64,000 bases of DNA from Hyphomicrobiales bacterium. Lineage in GTDB: Bacteria > Pseudomonadota > Alphaproteobacteria > Rhizobiales > NORP267. Below are positions 23,651 to 33,181 of the stretch, one piece after another (within the stretch, counting starts at the first letter, position 1; the number at the start of each line of letters is the position of its first letter). The position numbers and the translations under genes were made by a program. The DNA lies in the NCBI GenBank assembly GCA_021775875.1, contig JAJFHA010000022.1:124001-188000 (forward strand), read 5' to 3'. Below the pieces are notes generated by a model. That model did not search any database, was not told where the DNA came from, and saw only the letters and a program-made list of their open reading frames with translations.

Positions 23651-25716
23651 GTAATTTTATCCTGTCCGCCAAGGCAACGATGGACGCGACCGACCTGAAT
23701 AGCGGTCTGGATCAATCCACCGCCAAAGTGGGTGCTCTGGATCAGGCGTTCGACCGGGTCGGTGGTGGTATCGGGCCAAAGCCGGCGCAGAATGTTGCGC
23801 TCGCCCGCCACGAAGTCAGCAACCTGAGTTTCCAGGTCAACGATATCGCGGTCATGATGGCGTCCGGTCAGAACCCGTTCCTGATGATGATGCAACAGGG
23901 TGGCCAGATTAGTCAGATCATGGGTAACCGCGGGCTGGGTCAGATCATCCCTGCCCTTGGCAAATCTTTGTTGAGCCTGATCACGCCGACAACTTTGTTT
24001 CTGGCCGGCATCACGGTGCTCGGCGTTGGAGCGAAGGCTGTGTTCGATGCCATGGGCGAAGACATTATCGACGTTGACGACGCTATGTCAGCCCATGAAG
24101 CAACAATCTCATCCCTGAAGGACGCCTATGGCGACGCCATTCTTGGCCTGCGTGATTATGGCCAGGAGAGCGCGGCGGTTCATGAAGCGCTGCTGAAAGC
24201 CGACGCGACCCAGTTGAGGCTGGTGTTGCAGCAACAGTCCCGATCGTTCATCGACGATATATCCTCAATAGGGCTCGACGAAGCGTTCCTCGAACAATTG
24301 GAGGTAGACGAAAGCTTTGCTCCTTTCCAAACGGCAATCTTTAACCTGCGGAATTCAATTGAAGACGGCCGACCAGAAGTCGCTGCATTCAGAAACGAGA
24401 TCGCAGAGATGGCTAATGCGCCGGGTGCCAGTGAAGAACTGGCAACCCTTGCTGGCACATTGTTGGAAACTTCTGATGCGGCTTTGCGTGCCGAACAAGG
24501 GTTGGCCGCAACAGAGGACGCTATCGGATCGCTTGGATTTGCAATATTCGACGTCGAAGGTGATCTGGACAGCTTTAATCAGGCTATGGCCATTCTGGAC
24601 CGGTTGGCTGAACCGCGCCTGTCTCCATTGCAGCAAGCAACAGCCGCCCGAGACAAAGCTTTGCAGAATAGTGGTGGTGGCATCGAGCGCGCCGCAATCC
24701 TCGAACAATTTTCATCCGCCACCGCTGAGATCGAACGCCGGGAAGCCGAACGCGAAGCACAGCGGCTGGCGCGGCGTCGGCCGCGACGAGACCCGGCAGA
24801 AGTGATCCTTGAGCGTCAGGCCGGTGATCTGGAACGTATCCGCCTTGAGACCACATTGCTGGCGGCAAATGACAATCAGCGGCAAATCGGGCTGGCGACG
24901 CTGGAGGCCGAACAGGAAATCCGCCGCCGCGGCATCGACGCGCGATCGGAAGAAGCCGAGAAGATTCGCGACAACGCCAAGGCACTCACCGAAGAGCAGG
25001 CCATTCTCGAGCGTTCGCAAGCCGCCTGGGATACGCTCGAGGGCTCGGCCTCCAATGCGATCGACAAGATTTTCGATGCTTTGCTCGATCGCAAGGCGGA
25101 TATCGGGGACGTGCTGCAAGGTATTGCTGCCGACATTCTGAAAACGGCGGCAACGTTGGGAGCGCTCAACCCGCTGAAAAATTCACTCTTCGGGTCTGAC
25201 CTGCCGACATTCGCCGATAGTGGCGGTGGTGGTTTTTTCGCGTCAATTCTCGGCAGTCTGACTGGCGGCGGTGGCGGTGGCGTACCGTTCGGGCCACAAC
25301 CACTTGCCTTTGGCGGCATGGTGGTCGGCCCTGGTGGGCCAACCGACGACAGGGTGCCGATCCTTGCGTCAAATGGCGAATTCGTTCTCAACGCCGCCGC
25401 GACGGCGCGGCATCGCCCGCTGATCGAAGCGATCAACGATAACCGTTTGCCGCAATTGGCGGGAGGCGGTCCAGTGGTCTCGTTTCCATCGGGGGGTGGC
25501 GGATCGGCGGGTGGCGTCGGCGGTGCACGCGTAACTGTCAATCTGATTGGCGCGCCGCCAGGCACCCGTGTTGAGCAGCGCCAGAGCGATGATGGTGGTG
25601 TCGATCTGGACATCATCATGGAGCAGATCGACCAACGGGTCGGACAGAATATCGCCGAGGGCAAATATGACAGCCCGTTTGAGCGGTATGGCGCGTTGCC
25701 CAGGAGGCGCGCATGA
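23647..25716 (+). CDS. Tail tape measure protein
   Basis: The 689-residue protein starts AKATMDATDLNSGLDQSTAKVGALDQAF, a common tape-measure opening. It contains VSNLSFQVNDIAVMMASGQNPFLMMMQQGGQISQ and a hydrophobic span (LLSLITPTTLFLAGITVLGVG). Long helical parts follow, then a glycine-rich C terminus (GGVPFGPQPLAFGGMVVGPGG). It sets tail length, and 689 residues implies a tail of roughly 100 nm by the usual rule. The start overlaps the chaperone stop. Confidence 0.9.
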   Translation: MSNFILSAKATMDATDLNSGLDQSTAKVGALDQAFDRVGGGIGPKPAQNVALARHEVSNLSFQVNDIAVMMASGQNPFLMMMQQGGQISQIMGNRGLGQIIPALGKSLLSLITPTTLFLAGITVLGVGAKAVFDAMGEDIIDVDDAMSAHEATISSLKDAYGDAILGLRDYGQESAAVHEALLKADATQLRLVLQQQSRSFIDDISSIGLDEAFLEQLEVDESFAPFQTAIFNLRNSIEDGRPEVAAFRNEIAEMANAPGASEELATLAGTLLETSDAALRAEQGLAATEDAIGSLGFAIFDVEGDLDSFNQAMAILDRLAEPRLSPLQQATAARDKALQNSGGGIERAAILEQFSSATAEIERREAEREAQRLARRRPRRDPAEVILERQAGDLERIRLETTLLAANDNQRQIGLATLEAEQEIRRRGIDARSEEAEKIRDNAKALTEEQAILERSQAAWDTLEGSASNAIDKIFDALLDRKADIGDVLQGIAADILKTAATLGALNPLKNSLFGSDLPTFADSGGGGFFASILGSLTGGGGGGVPFGPQPLAFGGMVVGPGGPTDDRVPILASNGEFVLNAAATARHRPLIEAINDNRLPQLAGGGPVVSFPSGGGGSAGGVGGARVTVNLIGAPPGTRVEQRQSDDGGVDLDIIMEQIDQRVGQNIAEGKYDSPFERYGALPRRRA

Positions 25717-26084
25717 CCCTTGCAATCTGGCCAGGCTCATTGCCACAATTTGCCGAGCGGCGTGGTTACGGAATTGAGGCCGACGACAAGATCAATTCGT
25801 TCGAGCCGGAAAAGGGCAAGCCGATCGAGCGCGCGGAAACTACCGTCGCGATCAGTGAAATGAGCCTGTCATTCATTATGACACTCGGGCAATTGCAGAC
25901 ATTCAAACATTTCGTGAGGTCTCTCCTTAAACACGGGACCGAACCGTTCATGATCCCGCATCCTGATACGCGCAACCAGGTCGAAGTCAGTCTCTCTGGT
26001 CAGAAGAAATTCCGGGAAAGTTATTATTCACCGCTCGAGCGGCGGGTCGCGATCAAATTGTTGATTACCGGGGAGGATGCCTGA
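25713..26084 (+). CDS. Predicted distal tail protein
   Basis: The 123 residues begin IWPGSLPQFAERRGYGIEADDKINSFEPEKGKPIERAETT and have FKHFVRSLLKHGTEPFMIPHP. Position directly after the tape measure suggests a distal tail or tip adaptor. The fold is probably the small beta-barrel of such proteins, but no named family is certain. It overlaps neighbours at both ends. Confidence 0.6.
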   Translation: MTLAIWPGSLPQFAERRGYGIEADDKINSFEPEKGKPIERAETTVAISEMSLSFIMTLGQLQTFKHFVRSLLKHGTEPFMIPHPDTRNQVEVSLSGQKKFRESYYSPLERRVAIKLLITGEDA

Positions 26085-26593
26085 TGGCTGATCCTGCCCT
26101 GATTGCTGAACTGGAGCGCGCCGCTGGCGGTATGGCGATCCCGTTCTTTGTGGAAGTCAATCACGACGAGCTGGTCGAACCGATCCGGCTGGTTTTGGAT
26201 GAAGCAGATTATTTTTTTGAGGGCGAGACCTGGTACAAAAGCGCGTTCGATATCGCGCCGCCTGCCGATAACGATGCGCCACCTGAAACCGCCTTCAGGT
26301 TCCCAAATATTGACCGCCGCCGAACCGCAAAGCTGACCGAAATCAACGGGCCGATGTCGGTCTCGTTCCGGCTGTTTCATGCCAGCTGGTTCAATCTCCA
26401 CAAGGAGCCGCGGGTCGTGAAAGCCGGAAAGACACCGGTCGCAGCGATGGAAGTATACGACCTGCAGCTGATCGATGCGTCCGGCTCGCCGACAGAGGTA
26501 AAAGGACGGTTGATCGGGATCGATTACAGGTCCGAAGCGGTTCCGGCCAGGCGCGGTGTCCAGAGCATTTTTCCGGGGGCATTTTACTCATGA
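26084..26593 (+). CDS. DUF1833-like tail tip protein
   Basis: The pattern PFFVEVNHDELVEPIRLVLDEADYFFEGETWYKSAFDIAPP followed by EVYDLQLIDASGSPTEVKGRLIGIDYRSEAVPARRG is like the DUF1833 proteins placed between the tape measure and the NlpC/P60 peptidase. It likely forms part of the tail tip. The start overlaps the preceding stop by one base and the stop overlaps the peptidase start. Confidence 0.7.
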   Translation: MADPALIAELERAAGGMAIPFFVEVNHDELVEPIRLVLDEADYFFEGETWYKSAFDIAPPADNDAPPETAFRFPNIDRRRTAKLTEINGPMSVSFRLFHASWFNLHKEPRVVKAGKTPVAAMEVYDLQLIDASGSPTEVKGRLIGIDYRSEAVPARRGVQSIFPGAFYS

Positions 26594-27000
26594 TTACCGG
26601 ATATTCAGGCATCCCGTACAAATCTAAAGGCCGGTCTCTCATTGGTGTCGATTGCTGGGGCCTGGTGCGTCTGGTCTTCTCAAAGGAAGCGGATATTGAG
26701 CTGCCGCTGCACACCGAAATTGATCCATCCGAAGGGCTGAAAGCCGCTCGCGCTCTGAAGGACGCACTGACCAGCGAAACATGGCTTGAGGTGAAATACG
26801 ACCCGTTGCCTTTCGATGTTGTGTTGATGCGCAACGATTATCGCGCCGGCGGCATCGCGACCCATGTGGGCATCATGGTATTTCCTCAAATCCTGCTGCA
26901 AACCGAGACGGCAACCGGGTCCTATCTGATGGAACTGTCTGATCCATCAATCCAGTGTCGCCTGGACGGCATCTATCGGCACCGGGAGCTGGACCAATGA
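26590..27000 (+). CDS. NlpC/P60-type tail tip peptidase
   Basis: The catalytic Cys lies in GVDCWGLVRLVF (near residue 22) and the His in IATHVGIMVF, the order of NlpC/P60 cysteine peptidases. Phage tip proteins of this kind cut peptidoglycan cross-links during DNA entry. The 136 residues correspond to the catalytic domain only, as in the lambda K-like C terminus. The gene lies just before the large tip protein, the usual order. Confidence 0.85.
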   Translation: MITGYSGIPYKSKGRSLIGVDCWGLVRLVFSKEADIELPLHTEIDPSEGLKAARALKDALTSETWLEVKYDPLPFDVVLMRNDYRAGGIATHVGIMVFPQILLQTETATGSYLMELSDPSIQCRLDGIYRHRELDQ

Positions 27001-29720
27001 ACGCGATGCCAGGAAAGATGGTCACAGGAGTCTGGCGGCCGCCCTTTGCTGAAGGTCCCGGCCAGGCGCTTGAATGCCCTGCCGGAATTAACCTGCAAAC
27101 GCTGGCCAGCCGGATGGAATTTTTGCCACCGGATTTCGTTGACCAGGGTGAGATCAGTGTCGGTGGCACATTGATCCCGCAAAATTACTGGCGTCACGTT
27201 CGCCTGAAGGCTGGTCAGGTGGCGCGGTTTCACCTGCGCCTGGGCGACGGTGGCGGCGGTGGCGGCAATGGCTCCGGCAAGGCTGTATTGGCGATCGTTG
27301 TGGCCATCGCGACCGTCCTGACAGCAGGTGCTGCTGCTGCGGGCGCGTTTTCATTTCTCGGCGCATCATTCGCAGCTGGTGGCCTTGGCGCCACATTGCT
27401 GTCGGCCGGGATATCCGTTGTCGGGTCGCTGATCGGCCGCGCACTCTCTGCGCCGCCATCCCCGGTGGAACCTACTGCCACGCCCGGCGAGCGGGAACGC
27501 GGTGCGGCGTCCCTGGACGCCAATGTGCTGGCCGCTGGCGGGTATCTGCCGGCCGCGCTCGGCACCCGCCTGATCGCCCCGCCTGCCATCAGCAAACCAT
27601 TGGTCGAGCGGATCGGTGACGACGAATTTGTCGAGGCGGTGTTTGCGCTCGGCGTGCCACATGGATTGGGCAAGGTTTCTTTCGCCGGTGTGCCGGCAGA
27701 AGATGCCGATGATATCGAAATTCAGACTAGGTCCGGCCTTCCCGGCGAGCCGCCGCTTACACTTGTGGCGCGGTATTCCCATACGTCCAATCAATCAATC
27801 GAATTATCGGCCCATGGCGTCAACGACGATGCCCAGGACGAACTGAAAAATCAGGATCAGCCGGATAAAAGCCTGCCGGTATGGCACCGTTTTCCAATCG
27901 CGCAATGTGACGAATTCTGGTTTGACCTGACAATGCCTGAAGGCTTTGCTGACGGGGTCAACCAGAACATCGCGCAAGTGGTGCCGATGCGCCTGCGCAT
28001 CCGGCCGCTCGGGACGGACACATGGTTTAATGTGCCAGAATTGATGTATGCCGCTGCCAAGCTTCGCAACGTCAAACCGACCATACGGTTTCAATTCTCC
28101 GAGCATCCGCCAATCTCTGCAAAGGTGACCACGTCGAACGAAGGCTTTGTGGCAGCCTATATCGCCGTTGATGGCCAAACCGATATCAATGCGCCAAGCG
28201 CAGATTTTGCCGCCCACGGGAGCTTTGTCAAAGCAGGTTCAGGCGGGCTTTATGATGGCAATGAAGGGCCTTCAACGGTGACTGGCGTGCATCTGGATGG
28301 CCAGACCGCAGACATATGGCTCGACCCGGCCATATTCCCGCAGGGGCGCTATGAAGCGGAGATGAAGCGCGGGGCGATGATCCCGTTGAGCTGGCTGGAC
28401 AAGGACAATCACGAGATCAATGGGTCACTGGTTGATCTTTTTCATTACCAGATTTCAGGCAGCACCAAGGTGATGGCCCGGTCGCGCGGCGACCTTGCCG
28501 ACCGGATTTTCGTTCAGCGCACGGCATCGGTCGTAAATCAGCACCCGGTCAACAATGGCGAACCTATATCCGGCTATGCCCTGATCGCAGTGCGGGCACG
28601 GAACCGGTCGGTCCAGGATGTCAAGGTTGAAGCCGGTGCGCTGATGCCCAAATGGGACGGCAATGCCTTCACGGGTTTGGGCACGAGCTCCAATCCCGGC
28701 GACCAGATGAATTTCATTTTGCAGACCGATATCAACGCCCGGCCGTTGCCGCCACGGGTGTTTGAGACCGCGTCCTTTGGGGCATTCGCAGAGCGCTGCA
28801 CAGCGCAAGGCTTTACCTGCGACCTGATTATCGAAGGAGCGCGGGTTGATGATGTTTTACGGCGGATCACCGGCTGCGGTTATGCCCGGCCGCGACGGGG
28901 CGCTCTATGGGGCGTCATCACTGACCGGGACCGGTCAAATGAGGATAATATTCAGGTATTCAGCCCGCGCAATTCATCCGGTCTCACGTGGCAGAAATCA
29001 TTTTCAGAGGTCCCTGACGCGTTCATTGTGACATTCCGGGACGCAGCCGACCAATATCGCCGCCGCGAGATAACCGTATGGCGGCCGGGGCGTGAAGGTG
29101 TTGCCAATCCAAAATTTGAAAATATCGAATATCAGGGCCTGGTCTACGAGGCCGATATTATCCCGCGGGCAATTTATGATCTCCGTCAAATGACCGAGCG
29201 GTCAGTGATCTGGACATGGGCAGCGCCTGCTGAATCTCTGCGCTGTCGGCGTGGCGAAATGATCGGCATCAATCACGACCAGGTCGAAGAGGAGCACGGG
29301 TCCGGCCGCCTGGAAGCGATCGTGATCGCTAACCAGCAGATGACCGCCATGTATATCGACCAGAAAGTGCAGCTTTTCAACGAAGCCCGACCACGCGATG
29401 TGGTAAGCCCGGCCGCGTCCGAGCGACCTCTAAAATGGGGTCTGCAATCCGGCCTCGAAATCCGCCGATCGGACGGCACGTTTTCAACGCATCTTCTGGC
29501 CAATGAAACCGGCATCACCAACCGGCTTGTTTTGGCTGCGCCAGAAGAGGTTGTTCCCATGGCCGACGGCCAGTTGCCGCTTCGAAAGGGTGATCTGTGT
29601 CTGGTTGGCAAGCCGGGCAACGTCACCAAGCGGATGATCCTGGTCGACATGGATTGGCGCAATGGCCTGACCTGCACTTTGGCCGGCGTTGATGAAGCGC
29701 AAGGGTTGATGGCGGCATGA
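26997..29720 (+). CDS. Large tail tip / host-specificity protein (J-like)
   Basis: I start at the ATG overlapping the peptidase stop, giving 907 residues. Residues ~85-165 contain a glycine-rich turn followed by two hydrophobic segments (VLAIVVAIATVLTAGAAAAG and ATLLSAGISVVGSLIG), the lambda I/J-like insertion found in fused tip proteins. The rest contains fibronectin-like or hub beta domains (QDVKVEAGALMPKWDG, VDDVLRRITGCGYARPRRGALWGVI). It should form the central tip that contacts the host receptor. Confidence 0.85.
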   Translation: MNAMPGKMVTGVWRPPFAEGPGQALECPAGINLQTLASRMEFLPPDFVDQGEISVGGTLIPQNYWRHVRLKAGQVARFHLRLGDGGGGGGNGSGKAVLAIVVAIATVLTAGAAAAGAFSFLGASFAAGGLGATLLSAGISVVGSLIGRALSAPPSPVEPTATPGERERGAASLDANVLAAGGYLPAALGTRLIAPPAISKPLVERIGDDEFVEAVFALGVPHGLGKVSFAGVPAEDADDIEIQTRSGLPGEPPLTLVARYSHTSNQSIELSAHGVNDDAQDELKNQDQPDKSLPVWHRFPIAQCDEFWFDLTMPEGFADGVNQNIAQVVPMRLRIRPLGTDTWFNVPELMYAAAKLRNVKPTIRFQFSEHPPISAKVTTSNEGFVAAYIAVDGQTDINAPSADFAAHGSFVKAGSGGLYDGNEGPSTVTGVHLDGQTADIWLDPAIFPQGRYEAEMKRGAMIPLSWLDKDNHEINGSLVDLFHYQISGSTKVMARSRGDLADRIFVQRTASVVNQHPVNNGEPISGYALIAVRARNRSVQDVKVEAGALMPKWDGNAFTGLGTSSNPGDQMNFILQTDINARPLPPRVFETASFGAFAERCTAQGFTCDLIIEGARVDDVLRRITGCGYARPRRGALWGVITDRDRSNEDNIQVFSPRNSSGLTWQKSFSEVPDAFIVTFRDAADQYRRREITVWRPGREGVANPKFENIEYQGLVYEADIIPRAIYDLRQMTERSVIWTWAAPAESLRCRRGEMIGINHDQVEEEHGSGRLEAIVIANQQMTAMYIDQKVQLFNEARPRDVVSPAASERPLKWGLQSGLEIRRSDGTFSTHLLANETGITNRLVLAAPEEVVPMADGQLPLRKGDLCLVGKPGNVTKRMILVDMDWRNGLTCTLAGVDEAQGLMAA

Positions 29721-29730
29721 GGAAAATCAA

Positions 29731-30891
29731 ATGAGCCGACAAATAAATGCCGATCCAGATACCGGCGCGACCATGATCGACGAGATCAACGGGCAGCTGG
29801 ATAATATCTATGCGCAGTCGTTCCTGACACTGACCGTCACAGGTGGCACCGTTGATGACATCGAATGCGACGTGACGCCTGCCATGACCGGCGCTATCAC
29901 GGCCGGCATGAAATTCGCGATTGTAATGCCTGGTCAGAATACCGGAGCCATGACCCTCAAGATCGGCGCACTGGCAGCCGTCTCACTGATGAATGACGAC
30001 GGCGCAGAAATGACTGCTGGGCAGACGACTGCCGCCCGCCTGGAATTTCTCTACTTTGACGGGACGGTCGTGCGGGTCGCAAATGTGGTCGGCAAAACGC
30101 CGATATTCCGGCATGTGGTTTTTACAGCCAATGGCACCTGGACGAATGACCTGCCTGCAGACGCCCTGGTTATGATCGAGACGTGGGGCGGCGGTGCCGG
30201 AGGTTCGACGATCGCTGACGGAAGCGGTGCCGGTGCTGGCGGGTATGCGGCGCGCTGGATGCGTGCTGGCGATATATCTTCCAGCGTTGCGGCAACCGTT
30301 GCGCTCCAGGCACTGGCCGGGGCGACAGGTGGGGATTCGAGTTTTGGCTCATATCTGACCGGATATGGCGGCGGGAAGGGCAACGACTGGAACCCCGGGT
30401 CTGGACGCGGTGGCGGCGGCGGCGGCGGCGGAAACACCTCAAAGGGTGGGGGCGGCAAGGACGGGTTAGCGGGGGTTGCGTGCGGCGATGGCGGCGAAGG
30501 CGGCGGGCCAAGGAAGGCCCCCGGTGGCATCGGCGAACCGGTAACCGGCGGTGGTGCAGGCGGTGACGGAATCGGGTCACCGACAGGCGGCAGCGGCGGC
30601 GGTGCCAGCGTGAATACTTCCAACCTTCCAGGCAACGGCGCTCCCAGCACAGATGGTGGTGGCGGCGGTGGCGGCGGCGGCACCCATCCGACCGGGCCGG
30701 GCAACGGTGGTGATTCTATTGATGGTGGCGGCGGTGGCGCGGGCGCTGGCACTGGTTCTAAAGGCGGCATTTCTCTACGTGCCGGCGACGGCGGCGATTA
30801 TGGTGCCGATGGTGCTGCGCCTAGCGGCGGTGGCGGAGCCAATGGAGGCAAGGGTGCACGCGGCGAAATCCGCCTGACAATCATGGGTTAA
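29731..30891 (+). CDS. Tail fibre/adhesin with long polyglycine domain
   Basis: Residues 1-130 form a beta-rich base (LTLTVTGGTVDDIECDVTPAMTGAITAGMKFAIVMPGQNTG). From ~155 onward glycine makes up about half of the residues in runs such as GGGGGGGGN, ending with GARGEIRLTIMG. This layout is like the glycine-rich domains of phage adhesins that fold as packed polyglycine-II helices. It would be at the tip or fibre end and may vary by slippage in G runs. Confidence 0.8.
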   Translation: MSRQINADPDTGATMIDEINGQLDNIYAQSFLTLTVTGGTVDDIECDVTPAMTGAITAGMKFAIVMPGQNTGAMTLKIGALAAVSLMNDDGAEMTAGQTTAARLEFLYFDGTVVRVANVVGKTPIFRHVVFTANGTWTNDLPADALVMIETWGGGAGGSTIADGSGAGAGGYAARWMRAGDISSSVAATVALQALAGATGGDSSFGSYLTGYGGGKGNDWNPGSGRGGGGGGGGNTSKGGGGKDGLAGVACGDGGEGGGPRKAPGGIGEPVTGGGAGGDGIGSPTGGSGGGASVNTSNLPGNGAPSTDGGGGGGGGGTHPTGPGNGGDSIDGGGGGAGAGTGSKGGISLRAGDGGDYGADGAAPSGGGGANGGKGARGEIRLTIMG

Positions 30892-30895
30892 TAAT

Positions 30896-31237
30896 ATGGC
30901 AGACTATTTTGAAGCGGAGTTTAACGACAACGCGTTGGACACCGAGTTTTTCCCGGCATTTCTCGATGCCGCTGGCACACCGTGGTTCGAGGCTGGCGAC
31001 ACCTTCCAGGCCGATTTGAAGGTCTCGGCTGACGATGTCCCTGTGGTCGCCAGCCTGACTAATGCCAATGGCGGGATAGATGTCACCTATGTCGCGGACG
31101 GCGTCATCGGCCTGAAACCCATGGTCGTCGCAATCGCGCCCGGCACATACGTGACCGACATCATCCTCGATCCGGCAGGTAACCGCCAAACCGCCTATAT
31201 CGGTAAGATCATCATCTTGAAAGGAGTGACCGCATGA
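30896..31237 (+). CDS. Fibre-associated beta protein, function unknown
   Basis: The 113 residues (ADYFEAEFNDNALDTEFFPAFLDAAGTP, later VASLTNANGGIDVTYVADGV and YVTDIILDPAGNRQTAYIGKIIILKG) suggest a small beta sandwich. It lies between two fibre genes and its stop overlaps the next start. It resembles upper-baseplate-type domains that attach fibres, but no firm family is named. Confidence 0.6.
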   Translation: MADYFEAEFNDNALDTEFFPAFLDAAGTPWFEAGDTFQADLKVSADDVPVVASLTNANGGIDVTYVADGVIGLKPMVVAIAPGTYVTDIILDPAGNRQTAYIGKIIILKGVTA

Positions 31238-32310
31238 GCCTGATCCTGCACCCGCGTCAGGCGCTTTTGGTTGAAAAGCGCGTTGGCCCAAATCAGATGG
31301 TCTCCGACCGCTTTCTGCGGATGCCGGGTATTGAAGGCGCTCCAGGCGCTCCAGGCGCTCCAGGCGCACCAGCAACAAACCGGCTCAACATCAATGGTAA
31401 TTTCGCCGTTTCCCAGTTTGCAGATATTTTTGCGCATGCCGGCGCTTATGCCATCATGATTGATAGGTGGGGCGGTCGTCGCAACAATAACAGCGCCGGG
31501 ATGACCGTTTCTCGGGTCACTGGTGAGCGCGGGGAATATGCTTGCAAAGTTCAGCGAGACCTGGGCAACACCTCAATCGACTGGCTTATGATCACTCACG
31601 CCCTGCAGACATCTGACGTGATAGCCTTGCGCGGCAAACAAATCACGATATCGCTTTGGGCAAAGGCCGGTGCCAATTTCAGCGCTACTGGAAACCTGCT
31701 GCAATGCCGGCTGGATACCGGCACCGGCATTGACCAGAAACTCGACCTTGGATTTGCAACAGGCAACACATCGCCTGCGTCAAGTTCAGAAGCTCTCACG
31801 ACGGGTCTCTTGCAGTATACGCTGACAGGCACCATCCCGGCGAACGCGACCGGTCTTGGCTTACGCCTGTTCTATACCCCAGTGGGGACAGCCGGTGCTG
31901 ACGACTGGTTCCAGATTGAAGAGGTCCAGTTTGAAGAAGGACCCAATGCAACCCCATTCGATCGTTGGTCGATAGTAATCGAAGAGATGGCCTGCCTGGC
32001 TTACTCGGAATGGTGGATATTCACAGGACCCTCTGCGTTTGCCATCGCCGGTGCTAGGTCGACATCTTTTGCGACAACTGGTGTGAAATACGCGCGTAAG
32101 CGGCTCAAGCCTCACACAATTACCGCGACTGGTGTTTGGGACATGCTCGGCGTTTCGGGAGATGTGAACACCTTGTCCTTCGCCGGGATCGAGCAAGATA
32201 CCTGCCAGTTAAACTCAACAGAGGCTGCTACGGCATACACATTTGGCAACGCCATGACCCTGGCAGCGGCGAATGGTAATACACTTCATTTCGATGCGGA
32301 GCTTACATGA
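31234..32310 (+). CDS. Tail fibre with collagen-like stalk and carbohydrate-binding-like head
   Basis: Residues 30-46 carry four GAP triplets (GIEGAPGAPGAPGAPA), a short collagen-like stalk. The head domain has YAIMIDRWGGRRNN, ITISLWAKAGANF, DDWFQIEEVQFEEGPNATPFDRW, which is the pattern of jelly-roll domains found in many phage fibres. It should bind host surface glycans. The 358-residue gene overlaps the next gene by 4 nt. Confidence 0.75.
   Translation: MSLILHPRQALLVEKRVGPNQMVSDRFLRMPGIEGAPGAPGAPGAPATNRLNINGNFAVSQFADIFAHAGAYAIMIDRWGGRRNNNSAGMTVSRVTGERGEYACKVQRDLGNTSIDWLMITHALQTSDVIALRGKQITISLWAKAGANFSATGNLLQCRLDTGTGIDQKLDLGFATGNTSPASSSEALTTGLLQYTLTGTIPANATGLGLRLFYTPVGTAGADDWFQIEEVQFEEGPNATPFDRWSIVIEEMACLAYSEWWIFTGPSAFAIAGARSTSFATTGVKYARKRLKPHTITATGVWDMLGVSGDVNTLSFAGIEQDTCQLNSTEAATAYTFGNAMTLAAANGNTLHFDAELT
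31336..31371 (+). repeat. Four 9-bp tandem repeats coding the collagen-like stalk
   Basis: The unit GGCGCTCCA occurs three times, followed by GGCGCACCA. Each unit codes Gly-Ala-Pro. Loss or gain of units would change the stalk by three residues without a frame change. Confidence 0.85.
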
Positions 32311-32696
32311 TGGTTGAAATACTGACCGCCAAATACGCTGACCCGGACAGCGAATATGTCGATATATCGTGCGACGACGGGTCCAGCATGACCCGCCTCG
32401 CAAAGCACCCGGCCATCGTTGCTTTAATCGCAGGTGGGTTGGAAATAGCCGCCCATATTCCACCAATTGAAAACTCGTCGATTTCGCCGCTTGAATTCAT
32501 TGACAGGTTGACGGAAGCAGAATCCCTCGCGGTGCTCGCAGCGATTAAGCAAAACACCCAGCTTGAGCTCTGGTACACCCGGCTCATGGCCTCACCATCT
32601 GTCGACCTCGCCAGTCCGCGCCTGATCGCCGGACTGGATGCCCTGGTTGAAGCAGGCCTGCTCACCTCCGCTCGCAAAACAGAAATACTGGAATGA
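32307..32696 (+). CDS. Predicted tail fibre assembly or accessory protein
   Basis: The 129 residues (VEILTAKYADPDSEYVDISCDDGSSMTRLAKHPAIVALIAGG, later FIDRLTEAESLAVLAAIKQN) resemble small proteins encoded after phage fibre genes that assist fibre folding or display. No firm family is recognised. Both ends overlap neighbours by 4 nt. Confidence 0.55.
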   Translation: MMVEILTAKYADPDSEYVDISCDDGSSMTRLAKHPAIVALIAGGLEIAAHIPPIENSSISPLEFIDRLTEAESLAVLAAIKQNTQLELWYTRLMASPSVDLASPRLIAGLDALVEAGLLTSARKTEILE

Positions 32697-32950
32697 TCAT
32701 GCCGGATTTCGAATGCACTCTATGGCCAGACGGAATACCCACATGGCTTGGCGGTAACGGCGCTGAATGGATTCATTGCTGTGTGGCCCACGACCTTGGC
32801 GGCACTCATACAGAGCTGGCGCAATGCGTGGCGGCCGCAGGTTACCCACGTATCGGCATGTTGATGTTTGCCGGGCTGTACGCCTTTAGCGGACTCTATC
32901 TCCTCCTGCAGCGTCGTGCGCCGTTCCAGCGCCCTGAAGGCGACCGGTGA
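32693..32950 (+). CDS. Small membrane protein with phospholipase A2-like CCxxHD motif
   Basis: The 85-residue protein contains WIHCCVAHDLGG, which resembles the CCxxHD active-site box of phospholipase A2, though the Ca-binding loop and the expected partner residues are not evident. A membrane segment follows (IGMLMFAGLYAFSGLYLLL). Similar short proteins are frequent in alphaproteobacterial phages and chromosomes. It may act at the membrane during lysis or entry; this is inference. Confidence 0.55.
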   Translation: MIMPDFECTLWPDGIPTWLGGNGAEWIHCCVAHDLGGTHTELAQCVAAAGYPRIGMLMFAGLYAFSGLYLLLQRRAPFQRPEGDR

Positions 32951-33177
32951 TGGGTGAAGCCGTGTATTTCAAGGAAGGCGACCGGGTCCAAAAATCAAAC
33001 GGCTATCTCTGGCCAGGCGTGATCCTTACCGTGTTCAAAACCCTCGCCGGAGAGACCCGCGTCGTTGTGGAATGCACGGTGCCGGAAGTAGCCGGCGCAC
33101 TCCATATATACGCCCCGCGCCAGCTTCATTTGACCAATCAACCACCTGAAATGGAATTGCTGGAGACAATAGATTGA
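32950..33177 (+). CDS. Small SH3-like hypothetical protein
   Basis: The 75 residues (FKEGDRVQKSNGYLWPGVILTVFKTLAGETRVVVECT...LHIYAPRQLHL) fit a small SH3/KOW-like barrel known as an uncharacterised protein in alphaproteobacteria. I start at the ATG overlapping the previous stop. It is the last plus-strand gene of the fibre region. Confidence 0.55.
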   Translation: MGEAVYFKEGDRVQKSNGYLWPGVILTVFKTLAGETRVVVECTVPEVAGALHIYAPRQLHLTNQPPEMELLETID

Positions 33178-33181
33178 CCAA

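Noticed and set aside
30051..30770. Long proline-rich minus-strand reading frame opposite the glycine-rich fibre gene
   Set aside because: It is the mirror of the GGC/GGT glycine codons and has no ribosome site or family match; the plus-strand frame has a defined N-terminal domain.
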